Both the position numbers and the translations under genes were made by a program. The notes under the pieces are model-generated. The model searched no databases and had not been told where the DNA came from. It saw nothing but the letters and a program-made list of their open reading frames with translations. Positions 47,581 through 57,268 of a DNA stretch of 64,000 bases are shown here, in pieces. How positions within the stretch are numbered: the stretch's first letter is position 1; each line of letters begins with the position of its first letter. The DNA is from Bauldia sp963759235 (GTDB lineage Bacteria; Pseudomonadota; Alphaproteobacteria; Rhizobiales; Kaistiaceae): the NCBI GenBank assembly GCA_963759235.1, contig CAVWYO010000010.1, forward strand, positions 248,001 through 312,000. The letters are read 5' to 3'.

Positions 47581-49736
47581 GCGCCGGATTCGCGCAAAGC
47601 GGCGCCGAGGCCGCATCGATCGACCCGATCACCTTCGAGGTCATCCGCCACAAGCTCCAGGCGATCACCGAGGAGCAGGCAATCACGCTGAAGTCGATCT
47701 CCGGCTCGCCGGTCGTCACCGACGCCACCGACTTCAACAACGGTCTCTATCTCGGCGACGGCTCGATCGTCACCATGGGACCGCAGGTGATCTTCCACAC
47801 CGGCACCATGTCGACGGTGATCCGCTCGATCATCGACAACTTCGAGCGCAATCCCGGCATCCGCGCCGGCGACATGTTCATCCTCAACGACCCCTATCGC
47901 GGCGCCATCCATCAGCCGGACGTGTCGATCGTCGCGCCGATCTTCGCCGACGGCCGGCGCATCGCCTGGGCGGGCTCCTGCGCCCACCAGCTCGACACCG
48001 GCGGCATGGCCTTCGGCAGTTGGGCCTATGCCGCCACCGACGTGCAGCAGGAGGCGATGCTTCTGCCCGGCGTCAAGCTGGTCGAGAACGGCGAGATCCG
48101 CGAGGACATCTGGCAGATGATCATGGGGATGTCGCGACTGCCCGACGTGATCGGCCTCGATTTCAAGGGCATGATCGCCGCCAACAACGTCGCAATCCAC
48201 CGCCTCAACCAGCTCTTCGACCGTTACGGCATCGCCACGGTCGAAGGCGTGATGAACGCCGAGATCGATGCGTCGGAAGAGCGGATGCGCGCCCGGCTCC
48301 GCTCCCTGCCCGACGGGGTCTACCGGGCCCGCGACTACATCGACCATGACGGCCTCGCCAACCGGCTCTACCGCGTCTGCCTGGCGGTGGAAAAGAAGGG
48401 CGACGAACTGACCTTCAACCTCGACGGCACCTCGCCGCAGGCGCCCGGCTTCATCAACTGCACCTATTCGGGCATGAAGGGCGCGCTGCTCACCGGCCTG
48501 TTGCCGATCCTCGCCCCGGATATCCGCTGGAACGAGGGCGTGCTGCGGCCGGTCAAGATCGAGGTGCCGAGGGCGGTGGTCTGCAACGCCGAATGGCCGG
48601 CGCCGGTGTCGGGCGCCACCATCTCGACGGTGTGGATCGTCATGAACGTCGCGGTCGCCGCACTGTCGCGGCTGGTCAGTTCGGCGCCAGCCATGGTGCG
48701 CGAGGCGCAGGCGGTGACCAAGGGGCAGATGTCGGTGCTCACCTTCGGTGGCCGCGACCGCGACGGCGAGAAGTTCGGCGCGTTCCTCCTCGATTCGATG
48801 GCCGGCGGCGGTGGTGCCTCGATCGACCAGGACGGCCTTGACGGCTCGGGCGACTACGACGTGCCGCGCCCGTCGATCGCCAATGTCGAAGCCAACGAAT
48901 CGGCGAGCCCGATCCTCTACCTGTTCCGCTCCTTCGTGCCCGACACCGCCGGCCCGGGTCGGATGCGCGGCGGCGCGACTACCGGCGTTGCCCTCATGCC
49001 GCACGGCGTCGACGGCTTCGACGCGACGCTAGTCGGTCACGGCATCGAGGTGCCGAATTCGATCGGCCTCTTCGGCGGCATGCCGGGCGCCTGCGCCTAT
49101 CACCTGCTCCGCCGGTCGTCGGAACCGGCCGGCGCGCTGATCGGCCGCCTCCATGACGCGGCCGGCATCATGGACGACGCGGCTACCAAGGACATCGGCG
49201 CCAAGCCCGGCAATCTCCGCCTCGATCGCGGCGACATCTTCGCCTACACCTTCCAGGGCGGCGGCGGCTATGGCGACCCGCTCCGCCGCGCGCCGGAAAG
49301 GGTGCTTCGCGACATCCAGCTCGGCTACGTGACGCAGCAATGGGCGGCGGCGCTCTATGGCGTCGTCATCGACGGCGAGGGCGCGATCGATCTTGAGGCC
49401 ACCGGCGCGAAGCGCGCGGCGATCCGCCACGACCGGCTTGGCGCGACGCCGGCCGTCGCGGCACCGGCCGGCACGACGAGCGACCGTCCCGACCTGTGGG
49501 TAGGTGAAGGCCGGTTCCGCTGCTGTTGCAGTCACGACCTCGGCGCGGCGGACGCCAACTGGAAGGACCGCGCGGCGATGCGCACTGTCGCGCCGGAAAC
49601 CTGCGGTCCACACATTCGGCTGCACGCCGAACTGGAGCTCCGCGAGTTCTCCTGCCCGCGCTGCGCCACGCTGCTGGAGCTGGAGGTCTGCCGCAAGGAC
49701 GAGGCGTCGCTGTGGACGATGGCGCTCGACCTTTGA
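47577..49736 (+). CDS. hyuB: Hydantoinase B/oxoprolinase family subunit with extra Cys-rich C-terminal domain
   Basis: 719 residues. Residues about 15-540 are the HyuB domain: DPITFEVIRHKLQAITEEQA, GDMFILNDPYRGAIHQPDV, FGRFL-like IDASEERMRARLRSLPDG, GLDGSGDYDVPRP and QGGGGYGDPLRR near 560. Residues about 640-719 add a segment, FRCCCSHDLGAADANWKDRA through REFSCPRCATLLELEV. It resembles the small gamma subunit of acetone/acetophenone carboxylases, a zinc-binding module. That fused tail suggests the HyuAB pair belongs to the carboxylase side of the family. ATG 47577 overlaps the hyuA stop. Confidence 0.88.
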   Translation: MSAGFAQSGAEAASIDPITFEVIRHKLQAITEEQAITLKSISGSPVVTDATDFNNGLYLGDGSIVTMGPQVIFHTGTMSTVIRSIIDNFERNPGIRAGDMFILNDPYRGAIHQPDVSIVAPIFADGRRIAWAGSCAHQLDTGGMAFGSWAYAATDVQQEAMLLPGVKLVENGEIREDIWQMIMGMSRLPDVIGLDFKGMIAANNVAIHRLNQLFDRYGIATVEGVMNAEIDASEERMRARLRSLPDGVYRARDYIDHDGLANRLYRVCLAVEKKGDELTFNLDGTSPQAPGFINCTYSGMKGALLTGLLPILAPDIRWNEGVLRPVKIEVPRAVVCNAEWPAPVSGATISTVWIVMNVAVAALSRLVSSAPAMVREAQAVTKGQMSVLTFGGRDRDGEKFGAFLLDSMAGGGGASIDQDGLDGSGDYDVPRPSIANVEANESASPILYLFRSFVPDTAGPGRMRGGATTGVALMPHGVDGFDATLVGHGIEVPNSIGLFGGMPGACAYHLLRRSSEPAGALIGRLHDAAGIMDDAATKDIGAKPGNLRLDRGDIFAYTFQGGGGYGDPLRRAPERVLRDIQLGYVTQQWAAALYGVVIDGEGAIDLEATGAKRAAIRHDRLGATPAVAAPAGTTSDRPDLWVGEGRFRCCCSHDLGAADANWKDRAAMRTVAPETCGPHIRLHAELELREFSCPRCATLLELEVCRKDEASLWTMALDL

Positions 49737-49750
49737 CGATCAGCCTGCCG

Positions 49751-50518
49751 TCAGAGCCGGTGGACGAGAAGCCCGCCATCGACGTGAATCGGCTGGCCGA
49801 CGCTGTAGGGCAACGCGCCGGTCGCCAGATTGGCAACCGTCCTGCCCACATCCTCTGGTTCGCCCCATCGCCGGATCGGCGTGGCGCCCGCCTCGATCAT
49901 CTCGGTGAACCTGTCGCGCACCGGCGCCGTCATCTCGGTGCGGATGAAGCCCGGCCTGATCTCGAAGCAGGTGATGCCGCTCTCCGCCAGCCGGACGCCG
50001 AACATCTGCACGACCATCGTCAGCGCGCTCTTCGAGATGCAGTAGGAGGACTTCTCCGGCGAGACCATCACCGAGTTGGCCGAGCTGATGGTGACGATCG
50101 TCCGGCCCGGCCGGCTCGGCTCCGCGGCGATCATGCGGCGGGCCGCCGCCTGGGTCAGGAAGAACGTGCCGCGCAGGTTGACGCCGATAACGCGGTCGAA
50201 ATCCTCCGGCGTCGCTTCGAGAAGGTCGCCGCGGACGCACATCACGCCGGCGTTGTTGACGAGGCAGTCGAGCCGGCCGAAGGCGCCATACACCGCGTCG
50301 AGGAGGTATTGGTGAGCGCCGACATCGGAGATGTCGGCGGCGACGGATCGCGCCGTGCAGCCCCGCTCGGCAAGCAGGGCCAGCGTCCTGCCGGTCTCGT
50401 CGTCCTCGACGATGTCATTGATGACCAGGTCGAATCCCGCCTCGGCAAGCGCCACCGCGATCCCCCGTCCGATGCCGCGCCGCCCGCCCGTGACCAGCGC
50501 CACCTTGCGTCCGTCCAC
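49751..50518 (-). CDS. SDR-family oxidoreductase (3-ketoacyl-ACP reductase-like)
   Basis: 255 residues from GTG 50518, which has a strong GGGAGG seven bases upstream. It shows TGGRRGIGRGIA, LVNNAGVM, TISSANSVMVSPEKSSYCISK (Ser and Tyr-x3-Lys) and the C-terminal YSVGQPIHVDGGL. It is a classical NAD(P)-dependent SDR. It is convergent with hyuB (14-bp gap) and divergent from kbl. The substrate is unknown. Confidence 0.9.
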   Translation of the reverse strand: MDGRKVALVTGGRRGIGRGIAVALAEAGFDLVINDIVEDDETGRTLALLAERGCTARSVAADISDVGAHQYLLDAVYGAFGRLDCLVNNAGVMCVRGDLLEATPEDFDRVIGVNLRGTFFLTQAAARRMIAAEPSRPGRTIVTISSANSVMVSPEKSSYCISKSALTMVVQMFGVRLAESGITCFEIRPGFIRTEMTAPVRDRFTEMIEAGATPIRRWGEPEDVGRTVANLATGALPYSVGQPIHVDGGLLVHRL

Positions 50519-50673
50519 CTGTCGCCTCCCTGCCGTTGCGGCTATCGTGTCACGCTTCAAAGCGAATCCAGACCGACTTATACCTCCACCCCGACGGTCG
50601 CGGTCCCATCGTCGAAGAAACGACGTGTTTCCCGCCAAAAGCGGTCCGTCTGACAGAAAAGCGGAGCCCGGAA

Positions 50674-51879
50674 ATGCTGGAAGGCGCGCTCGTCGACAGA
50701 ATCGAGGCGATCCTCGACGACCTCAAGGGCTCTGGCCTGATCAAGACCGAGCGGCTGATCGCCGGGCCGCAGGGCGGCCACGTCGCGGTCGAGGAAGCCG
50801 GCGGCAAGCGCGACTTCGTCAATCTCTGCGCCAACAATTATCTCGGCCTCGCCGACCATCCCGAGATCATTGCCGCCGCGAAGGGCGCGATGGACGGGTT
50901 CGGCTTCGGCATGGCGTCGGTCAGGTTCATCTGCGGAACCCAGACGCTGCACCGGCATCTGGAGAAGGCGGTCGCCGACTATCTCGAGAAGGACGACGCG
51001 ATCCTCTTCGCCGCCTGCTTTGACGCCAATGGCGGCCTGTTCGAGCCGCTCTTGGGCGACGAGGACGCCGTGATCTCCGACGCGCTCAATCACGCCTCGA
51101 TCATCGACGGCATCCGGCTTTGCAAGGCGAAGCGCTATCGCTTCGCCAACGGCGACATGAGTGAACTGGAGGAGCGCCTGAAGCAAGCCGACCGGGACGG
51201 CGCCCGCGCCAAGCTGATCGCCACCGACGGCGTCTTCTCCATGGACGGCTACGTCGCCAATCTGCCGGCGATCTGCGACCTCGCCGAGCGTTACGGCGCG
51301 ATGGTGATGATCGACGACTGCCACGCTACCGGCCATCTCGGCAAGGCCGGGCGGGGGACGCCGGCGCTGACCGGCGTGGAGAAACGCGTCGACATCATCT
51401 CCGGCACCTTCGGCAAGACGCTCGGCGGCGGTATCGGCGGTTTCATCGCCGCCAGCCAGCCGATCGTCGATCTCTACCGCCAGAAGGCGCGCCCCTATCT
51501 CTTCTCCAACAGCCTGCCGCCGTCGATGGTCGCGGGATCGCTGAAGGCGATCGCGATCGCGCGGGAAGCGGACGATCGCCGGGCGCTCCTCGCCAGGCAT
51601 GCCGAACGCTTCCGCACCGCGCTCGGCGAAGCCGGCTTCGACCTTCTCTCCGGCGAGACGCCCATCATCCCGGTGATGGTCAACGAGGCCGAACGGGCGC
51701 AGAAGATGGCGACGGCGCTGCACGAACGGGGCGTCTATGTCGCCGGCTTCTTCTATCCCGTCGTGCCGATGGGCAAGGCGCGGATCCGCACCCAGATGTC
51801 GGCGGCGCTCTCCGACGACGATATCAGCTTCGCGATCGACGCCTTCATCGACGCCGGCAAATCTATCGGACTGATCTGA
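50674..51879 (+). CDS. kbl: Glycine C-acetyltransferase (2-amino-3-ketobutyrate CoA ligase)
   Basis: 401 residues, PLP-dependent alpha-oxoamine synthase. Key parts are FVNLCANNYLGLADHPEI, MASVRFICGTQTLHRHLE (typical Kbl), DALNHASIIDGIRLC, VMIDDCHATGHLGKAGRG, and the PLP Lys in SGTFGKTLGGGIGG. It cleaves 2-amino-3-oxobutyrate with CoA to glycine and acetyl-CoA. ATG 50674 is chosen, with GGAG eight bases before it; the frame from 50536 adds an unrelated stretch. tdh follows after 12 bp, so the pair forms the threonine-to-glycine pathway. Confidence 0.96.
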   Translation: MLEGALVDRIEAILDDLKGSGLIKTERLIAGPQGGHVAVEEAGGKRDFVNLCANNYLGLADHPEIIAAAKGAMDGFGFGMASVRFICGTQTLHRHLEKAVADYLEKDDAILFAACFDANGGLFEPLLGDEDAVISDALNHASIIDGIRLCKAKRYRFANGDMSELEERLKQADRDGARAKLIATDGVFSMDGYVANLPAICDLAERYGAMVMIDDCHATGHLGKAGRGTPALTGVEKRVDIISGTFGKTLGGGIGGFIAASQPIVDLYRQKARPYLFSNSLPPSMVAGSLKAIAIAREADDRRALLARHAERFRTALGEAGFDLLSGETPIIPVMVNEAERAQKMATALHERGVYVAGFFYPVVPMGKARIRTQMSAALSDDDISFAIDAFIDAGKSIGLI

Positions 51880-51891
51880 GCAGGGCCAACC

Positions 51892-52914
<1,023 letters not shown>

Positions 52915-52948
52915 GCACTCCGGCTCAGGCGCACGGCTATCTCGAACC

Positions 52949-55900
52949 TCAATACTCCCGCTCGTAGGTGAGGCCGACCTTGCCCGACCCGTCGCCGCCG
53001 GCCTCGCCGCGGGCCTTGAGGTTCCGGGTGATGTCGAGGTCGATGGTCACCCGCCCGGTGCCCTTGGTGTCCTGCTCGACGCCGAGGCGGATGTTGTCGT
53101 TGATCCGCTTGCCGATGCCGACGGTGGTGCCGCCGGTGTCGTTCTGGCGAACGTCGAGATCGTCGAGGCCGGTCAGCTTGCGGACGCGGGTGAACAGGCC
53201 GTCGCCGCGGCCGAAGGCGCCGGAAAACTGGCCGATCGCGTCGACGAGCTGGGCCGCCTGAAATGCGGTCAGCCGGCCGACGCTCCGATCGAAGAGGAGT
53301 TGCGAGATGATCTCCTCTTCCGGCAGAGCCGGGCTCGAGGTGAAGCTGATCTGCGGATCGTCGGCCGGGCCGGCGACCAGCACCGTGGCGGTGATCTCCG
53401 AGGTGCGGGTCGTCGCCTTGAAGTCGAGGATGGGGATCAGGTCGCCGGCAAAGGTCAATCGGCCGCTGGTGAAATCGAAGCGGCGCCCGAGCACTTCGAT
53501 CCGTCCGCGCAGCAGGTCGAAGCCGCCGACGGTGACCGGGTTGCCGGTGGTGCCGGTGACGCGGAGCGAGCCGCCGAGCTCGGCGTCGAGACCGAAACCA
53601 CGGACGATGATCGACGAGCTGTTGGTGCTGCTGGCGGTGATGTCCAGGCCGAGGCCGCCGCCGCTCTGCACGCCCGAGGCGGCAGGCGGCGGAGCCGGCT
53701 TGACCGGCGGCACGAAGCCGGGGGCGGTGTTGACGTGCTCGACGTTCAGCGTCGTGCCGCCGCCGAACCGGTCGGGAAGCAGGATTTCCGCCCTGGCGAC
53801 GTCGATGCGGCCGGCGATCTTGCCGGTGGTGAGGATCGGCCCGGACAGCGACAGAGACGCCGTATAGGTCGCGTCGACCGTGGTGCCATCGGTGTAGCGG
53901 CCGTTCCGGACGTTGATCGAAAGGTTGGCGGGGAGGCCGCCGGCGGGATCGATGGCGACGGTGCCCGTAACGGTGATATCGCCGCCCTGCGCCGCCCGGC
54001 CGGTCAGCCGCTCGATGGTGGCGTTGCGGCCGTCCAGCCGGATTTGCCCGGCGACCCCGGAGACGCCGAGCTTGGTCACCGTGTCGACGATCGTCGCATC
54101 GGCAAGCGACACCGTCCCGGAGATCGAGGATGCGCCCGCTATCGTCAGGTCGACTTGGGCGGTGCCCCCCAGAACGAGCTCCCGGTCGGTGGCAAGGCCG
54201 AGGAGTTGCAGCGGCGCGGTGCCTTTCGCCCGGATGTCGGGGTTGCCGCCGGCGAAGGGTATGCGGCCGGAAACGTCGAGGGAGATGCCGGCGCCGGAGA
54301 GGGTCGCCGCCAGCGTCGTCGCCTTGGCGGTGGCGTCGCCCTTCGCCGTGACGCTCAGCCTCGGCAAGCCGGCCGATGTTGTCTCCGCCACGGAGAAGCC
54401 GGACCAGTTCGCCTGCCACGCGATCGCTGGCGCGGCCGCCGTCCCGGTGACCTTGGCGCTGCCGGAGATGGTGCCCTCGGCGCCCAGGCCCGGCGAGAAC
54501 TGGTCGGCAAAAGAGGCGGCGACCTTGTCGATGCCGACATCGAGATCGAGGCGCGGCGACACCAGCCCCTTGACCGACAGGTGTCCGCCGCCGAGGGCAA
54601 GGCTGGCGCTGTCGATGCGCGTCTCGGCGCCGAGGCGAAGCGTGGCCGGTGCGTCGGTCTTCACCGGGAAGCCGTAGGCTGTCCCGGTCAGGGAGCCGAT
54701 GCGGAGGAGCTGTCCGCCGCCGGCGCTCTCGAGGCTGCCGGCGCCGGTCAGATCGATCTCCGGCCCGTGCGCGTTCGCTTCGAACTTCGTCGCCTCGCCT
54801 TCCACCGTTGCGGAGAGGTGAGCCCGGTCGAGGCGAACCGAGCCGACGGCGATCCCGCCGGCGTCGATGTTTCCGGCGATCCGCGGCATGCCGAATGCGT
54901 CGTCGATGTGGACCTCGCCGTCGGCCTGGTCGGCAACCAGTCCGCTCGTCGCGATCTTGCCTCCGCTGAAGGCGACCGCGATCGACTGCTTGCCGCCGTC
55001 CGGCTGGAACCTGATGCTGCCCTTCGCGGTGCCGGTCGCCTCGACGAGGGCGAAGGCGGCAAGGGTCGCGAGGTTCGGCGCCTCGACCGACAGCGAGCCG
55101 CTGAGCAGCCCGCCGTCGGCCTGTTCGATGGCGCCGGTGATGCGGTTTTCAGCGATGGCCAGGTCGACATCGGGGAAGGCCAGCCGGCCGGTGGCGGTGT
55201 CGAGCACCGCCTGGGCGGTCCCCTCCAGCGGCCGGCCGGCAAAGGAGCCGCCGAGGGTCAACGCCCCGCGCCAGCCGGCGTCGACCGGTTCGCCCTTCAC
55301 GCTGACGGTCGCGTTCCTGATCGGCTGGTCGACCAGCCGCCCGTCGGCAACCTGCACCGTCGCGTCGAAGGTCGGGCGATCGAGCGAGCCGGCGACCTTC
55401 GCGGAGACGGTCGCGGCACCGCTCGACTGGTCGGCCAGAGCCGCAAGGTCGGCGACGGTGCCGTTGAACGATCCGTCGATCGATCGTCCGTCGAGCGATA
55501 TCCCGCCGTCGACCGTCAGCGTCGCGCCGGCAACCGAGACGCCTTCGAGAGTGAGACGGCCGGCGAGATCGTCGGTGAGGTTCAGCGTGAAGCGGGACTG
55601 GCCGGCGAGCAGCGGCGCAAGCGACGGCTCACCGGGATCGAGGTCGCTCGCCGTGCCGTCGATCGCCAGCTTGACGCCGTCGGCGCCGAAGAACTGGCCC
55701 TTCAGCGTTGCGGATAGAGCGCCGGCGAGCTGACGTCCGAGGAGCGGCGACAACGGCGCCAGATCGCCGAAGCGGGCCTTCGTCTCGCCGGTCACCTTTT
55801 CCGGCGAGATATCGCCCGAAAACAACGCCCGCCCGCCGACGGCGGAGAGATCGAGATTGGTCGCCGCCGAGACCGCCGCGACATCGAGGGTGCCGTCGGC

Positions 55901-57229
55901 GGTGAGAAGGAGCGGGGCGGCGTCGGTCGCCACGATCCGCCCGTCGGCAAGATCGATGGCGTCCGCCTCGAGGCGGAGGGCGAACGGCAGCTTGTCGTCG
56001 GCGAGCGGATCCTTGCCTTCGGCCTCGATCGCGAGCGACAGGCCGATGCCCGGAACCTTCACCGTGCCGACGGCGAGGCCGCCGACCCGGCCGGTCAGGT
56101 CGAGGCGCTGCGCGTTGTCGGCGGGGGCGACCCGGCCGGTCAGCGAGAGGCTGTCAAAGCGGACCGCGTCGCCGTCGACGACCGGCAATGAGATCGGCCC
56201 GCCGTCCGGGTGCGCCGCTTCGACCTTCACCGACAGGTCGGTGTCCGCGCCGCCGAACACCCCCGACGCCGTCATTTGGACGGTTCCGGTCGTGACCTTG
56301 CTGTCCTTGACGACGATCCGCGGTAAGGCGGTGCCCGCCACGTCGGTCCATGTTGCATCGACCGCGATGTCGATGCGGCCGGCGAGGATGTCGGCAAAGC
56401 CCAGCGGCACCAACTCGGCAAGATCGCCCTGGCCCTCCACGGTGAGATGCCGTCCGTCGGCCGCCGGCGTCAGGCCGATCCGGCCGGAAAACCGCGCGTC
56501 GCCTTCGGAGGTGAGGGACACCGAGCCGTTCAGCGCCTCGCCGTCGAGCGATGTCCTGGCGACCAGACGATAGCCCGGCCCGGCGTCGCGACCCATCAGG
56601 CCGAGAAGTATGCCGTTCGCCGCCTCCTCGGCGGTCAGATCGACGGCGATCGGCGCGGAACCGCCGGCCCGGGCAACGCTGGCGGTGAGGGAGCCTTCCC
56701 CGCCGTCGACCCGCTTGGCGTCCACGTGCGCCTCCAGGCTGCCGCTCGCGCCGGCGACGAAGCTGCCGGACAGGCTGAGCGCCGCGGGATTGCCGATCAG
56801 TCCGGCGCCGAGCTCCAGACGGGCGATTTCCAGCTTCTCGGCGGCGAGCGGAAACAGCGATCCGCCGCTCGAGCCGGAGCTTGGTAGCGAAGGCTCCCTG
56901 GCGATCGCGATGCGCTTGGCGCCGATTGTCCTCAGCCTGATCCCACCGGAGAGAAGCGCGCCGACATCGACATCCGCCGTCAGCCCATCGATCTCGGCGA
57001 ACGGTCCCTTTGCGTCGGAAAAAACGATGCTGTCGGCGCCGAAGGCGAAGGGTGGCCAGCCGGAAAGCGAGGCGATCGACACGCTGAGCCCGTTGCCGGA
57101 GGCGGCCCGCTCGACGATCGAGGCGAGCACCGAGCGGCCGGGCGGAGTCGCCAGCATGAGGATCGCCAGACCGGCGAGAACGACCAGCCCGGCGATTGCC
57201 AGCAACCCGTATCGCAGTGCGCGCATCAT
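52949..57229 (-). CDS. tamB: Translocation and assembly module subunit TamB
   Basis: 1426 residues. An N-terminal signal anchor (GLLAIAGLVVLAGLAILML) is followed by long repetitive beta-strand segments typical of AsmA/TamB-type bridge proteins. The C-terminal DUF490 domain includes GRIEVLGRRFDFTSGRLTF, SSPALPEEEIISQLLFDRS and ends KVGLTYEREY. TamB spans the periplasm and, with the outer-membrane TamA, moves phospholipids or helps insert autotransporter-type proteins. It starts 39 bp after tamA, so the two are co-transcribed. Confidence 0.95.
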   Translation of the reverse strand: MMRALRYGLLAIAGLVVLAGLAILMLATPPGRSVLASIVERAASGNGLSVSIASLSGWPPFAFGADSIVFSDAKGPFAEIDGLTADVDVGALLSGGIRLRTIGAKRIAIAREPSLPSSGSSGGSLFPLAAEKLEIARLELGAGLIGNPAALSLSGSFVAGASGSLEAHVDAKRVDGGEGSLTASVARAGGSAPIAVDLTAEEAANGILLGLMGRDAGPGYRLVARTSLDGEALNGSVSLTSEGDARFSGRIGLTPAADGRHLTVEGQGDLAELVPLGFADILAGRIDIAVDATWTDVAGTALPRIVVKDSKVTTGTVQMTASGVFGGADTDLSVKVEAAHPDGGPISLPVVDGDAVRFDSLSLTGRVAPADNAQRLDLTGRVGGLAVGTVKVPGIGLSLAIEAEGKDPLADDKLPFALRLEADAIDLADGRIVATDAAPLLLTADGTLDVAAVSAATNLDLSAVGGRALFSGDISPEKVTGETKARFGDLAPLSPLLGRQLAGALSATLKGQFFGADGVKLAIDGTASDLDPGEPSLAPLLAGQSRFTLNLTDDLAGRLTLEGVSVAGATLTVDGGISLDGRSIDGSFNGTVADLAALADQSSGAATVSAKVAGSLDRPTFDATVQVADGRLVDQPIRNATVSVKGEPVDAGWRGALTLGGSFAGRPLEGTAQAVLDTATGRLAFPDVDLAIAENRITGAIEQADGGLLSGSLSVEAPNLATLAAFALVEATGTAKGSIRFQPDGGKQSIAVAFSGGKIATSGLVADQADGEVHIDDAFGMPRIAGNIDAGGIAVGSVRLDRAHLSATVEGEATKFEANAHGPEIDLTGAGSLESAGGGQLLRIGSLTGTAYGFPVKTDAPATLRLGAETRIDSASLALGGGHLSVKGLVSPRLDLDVGIDKVAASFADQFSPGLGAEGTISGSAKVTGTAAAPAIAWQANWSGFSVAETTSAGLPRLSVTAKGDATAKATTLAATLSGAGISLDVSGRIPFAGGNPDIRAKGTAPLQLLGLATDRELVLGGTAQVDLTIAGASSISGTVSLADATIVDTVTKLGVSGVAGQIRLDGRNATIERLTGRAAQGGDITVTGTVAIDPAGGLPANLSINVRNGRYTDGTTVDATYTASLSLSGPILTTGKIAGRIDVARAEILLPDRFGGGTTLNVEHVNTAPGFVPPVKPAPPPAASGVQSGGGLGLDITASSTNSSSIIVRGFGLDAELGGSLRVTGTTGNPVTVGGFDLLRGRIEVLGRRFDFTSGRLTFAGDLIPILDFKATTRTSEITATVLVAGPADDPQISFTSSPALPEEEIISQLLFDRSVGRLTAFQAAQLVDAIGQFSGAFGRGDGLFTRVRKLTGLDDLDVRQNDTGGTTVGIGKRINDNIRLGVEQDTKGTGRVTIDLDITRNLKARGEAGGDGSGKVGLTYEREY

Positions 57230-57268
57230 CGCGGCGGTGCTTTTCCTCTCCTCGCGCGCCCCTCGCCC

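Noticed and set aside
50519..50673. Glycine riboswitch ahead of kbl
   Set aside because: The leader is short and shows no tandem aptamer-like structure.
53300..55717. 805-codon rightward frame opposite tamB
   Set aside because: Antisense of the repetitive tamB gene; no domain features.
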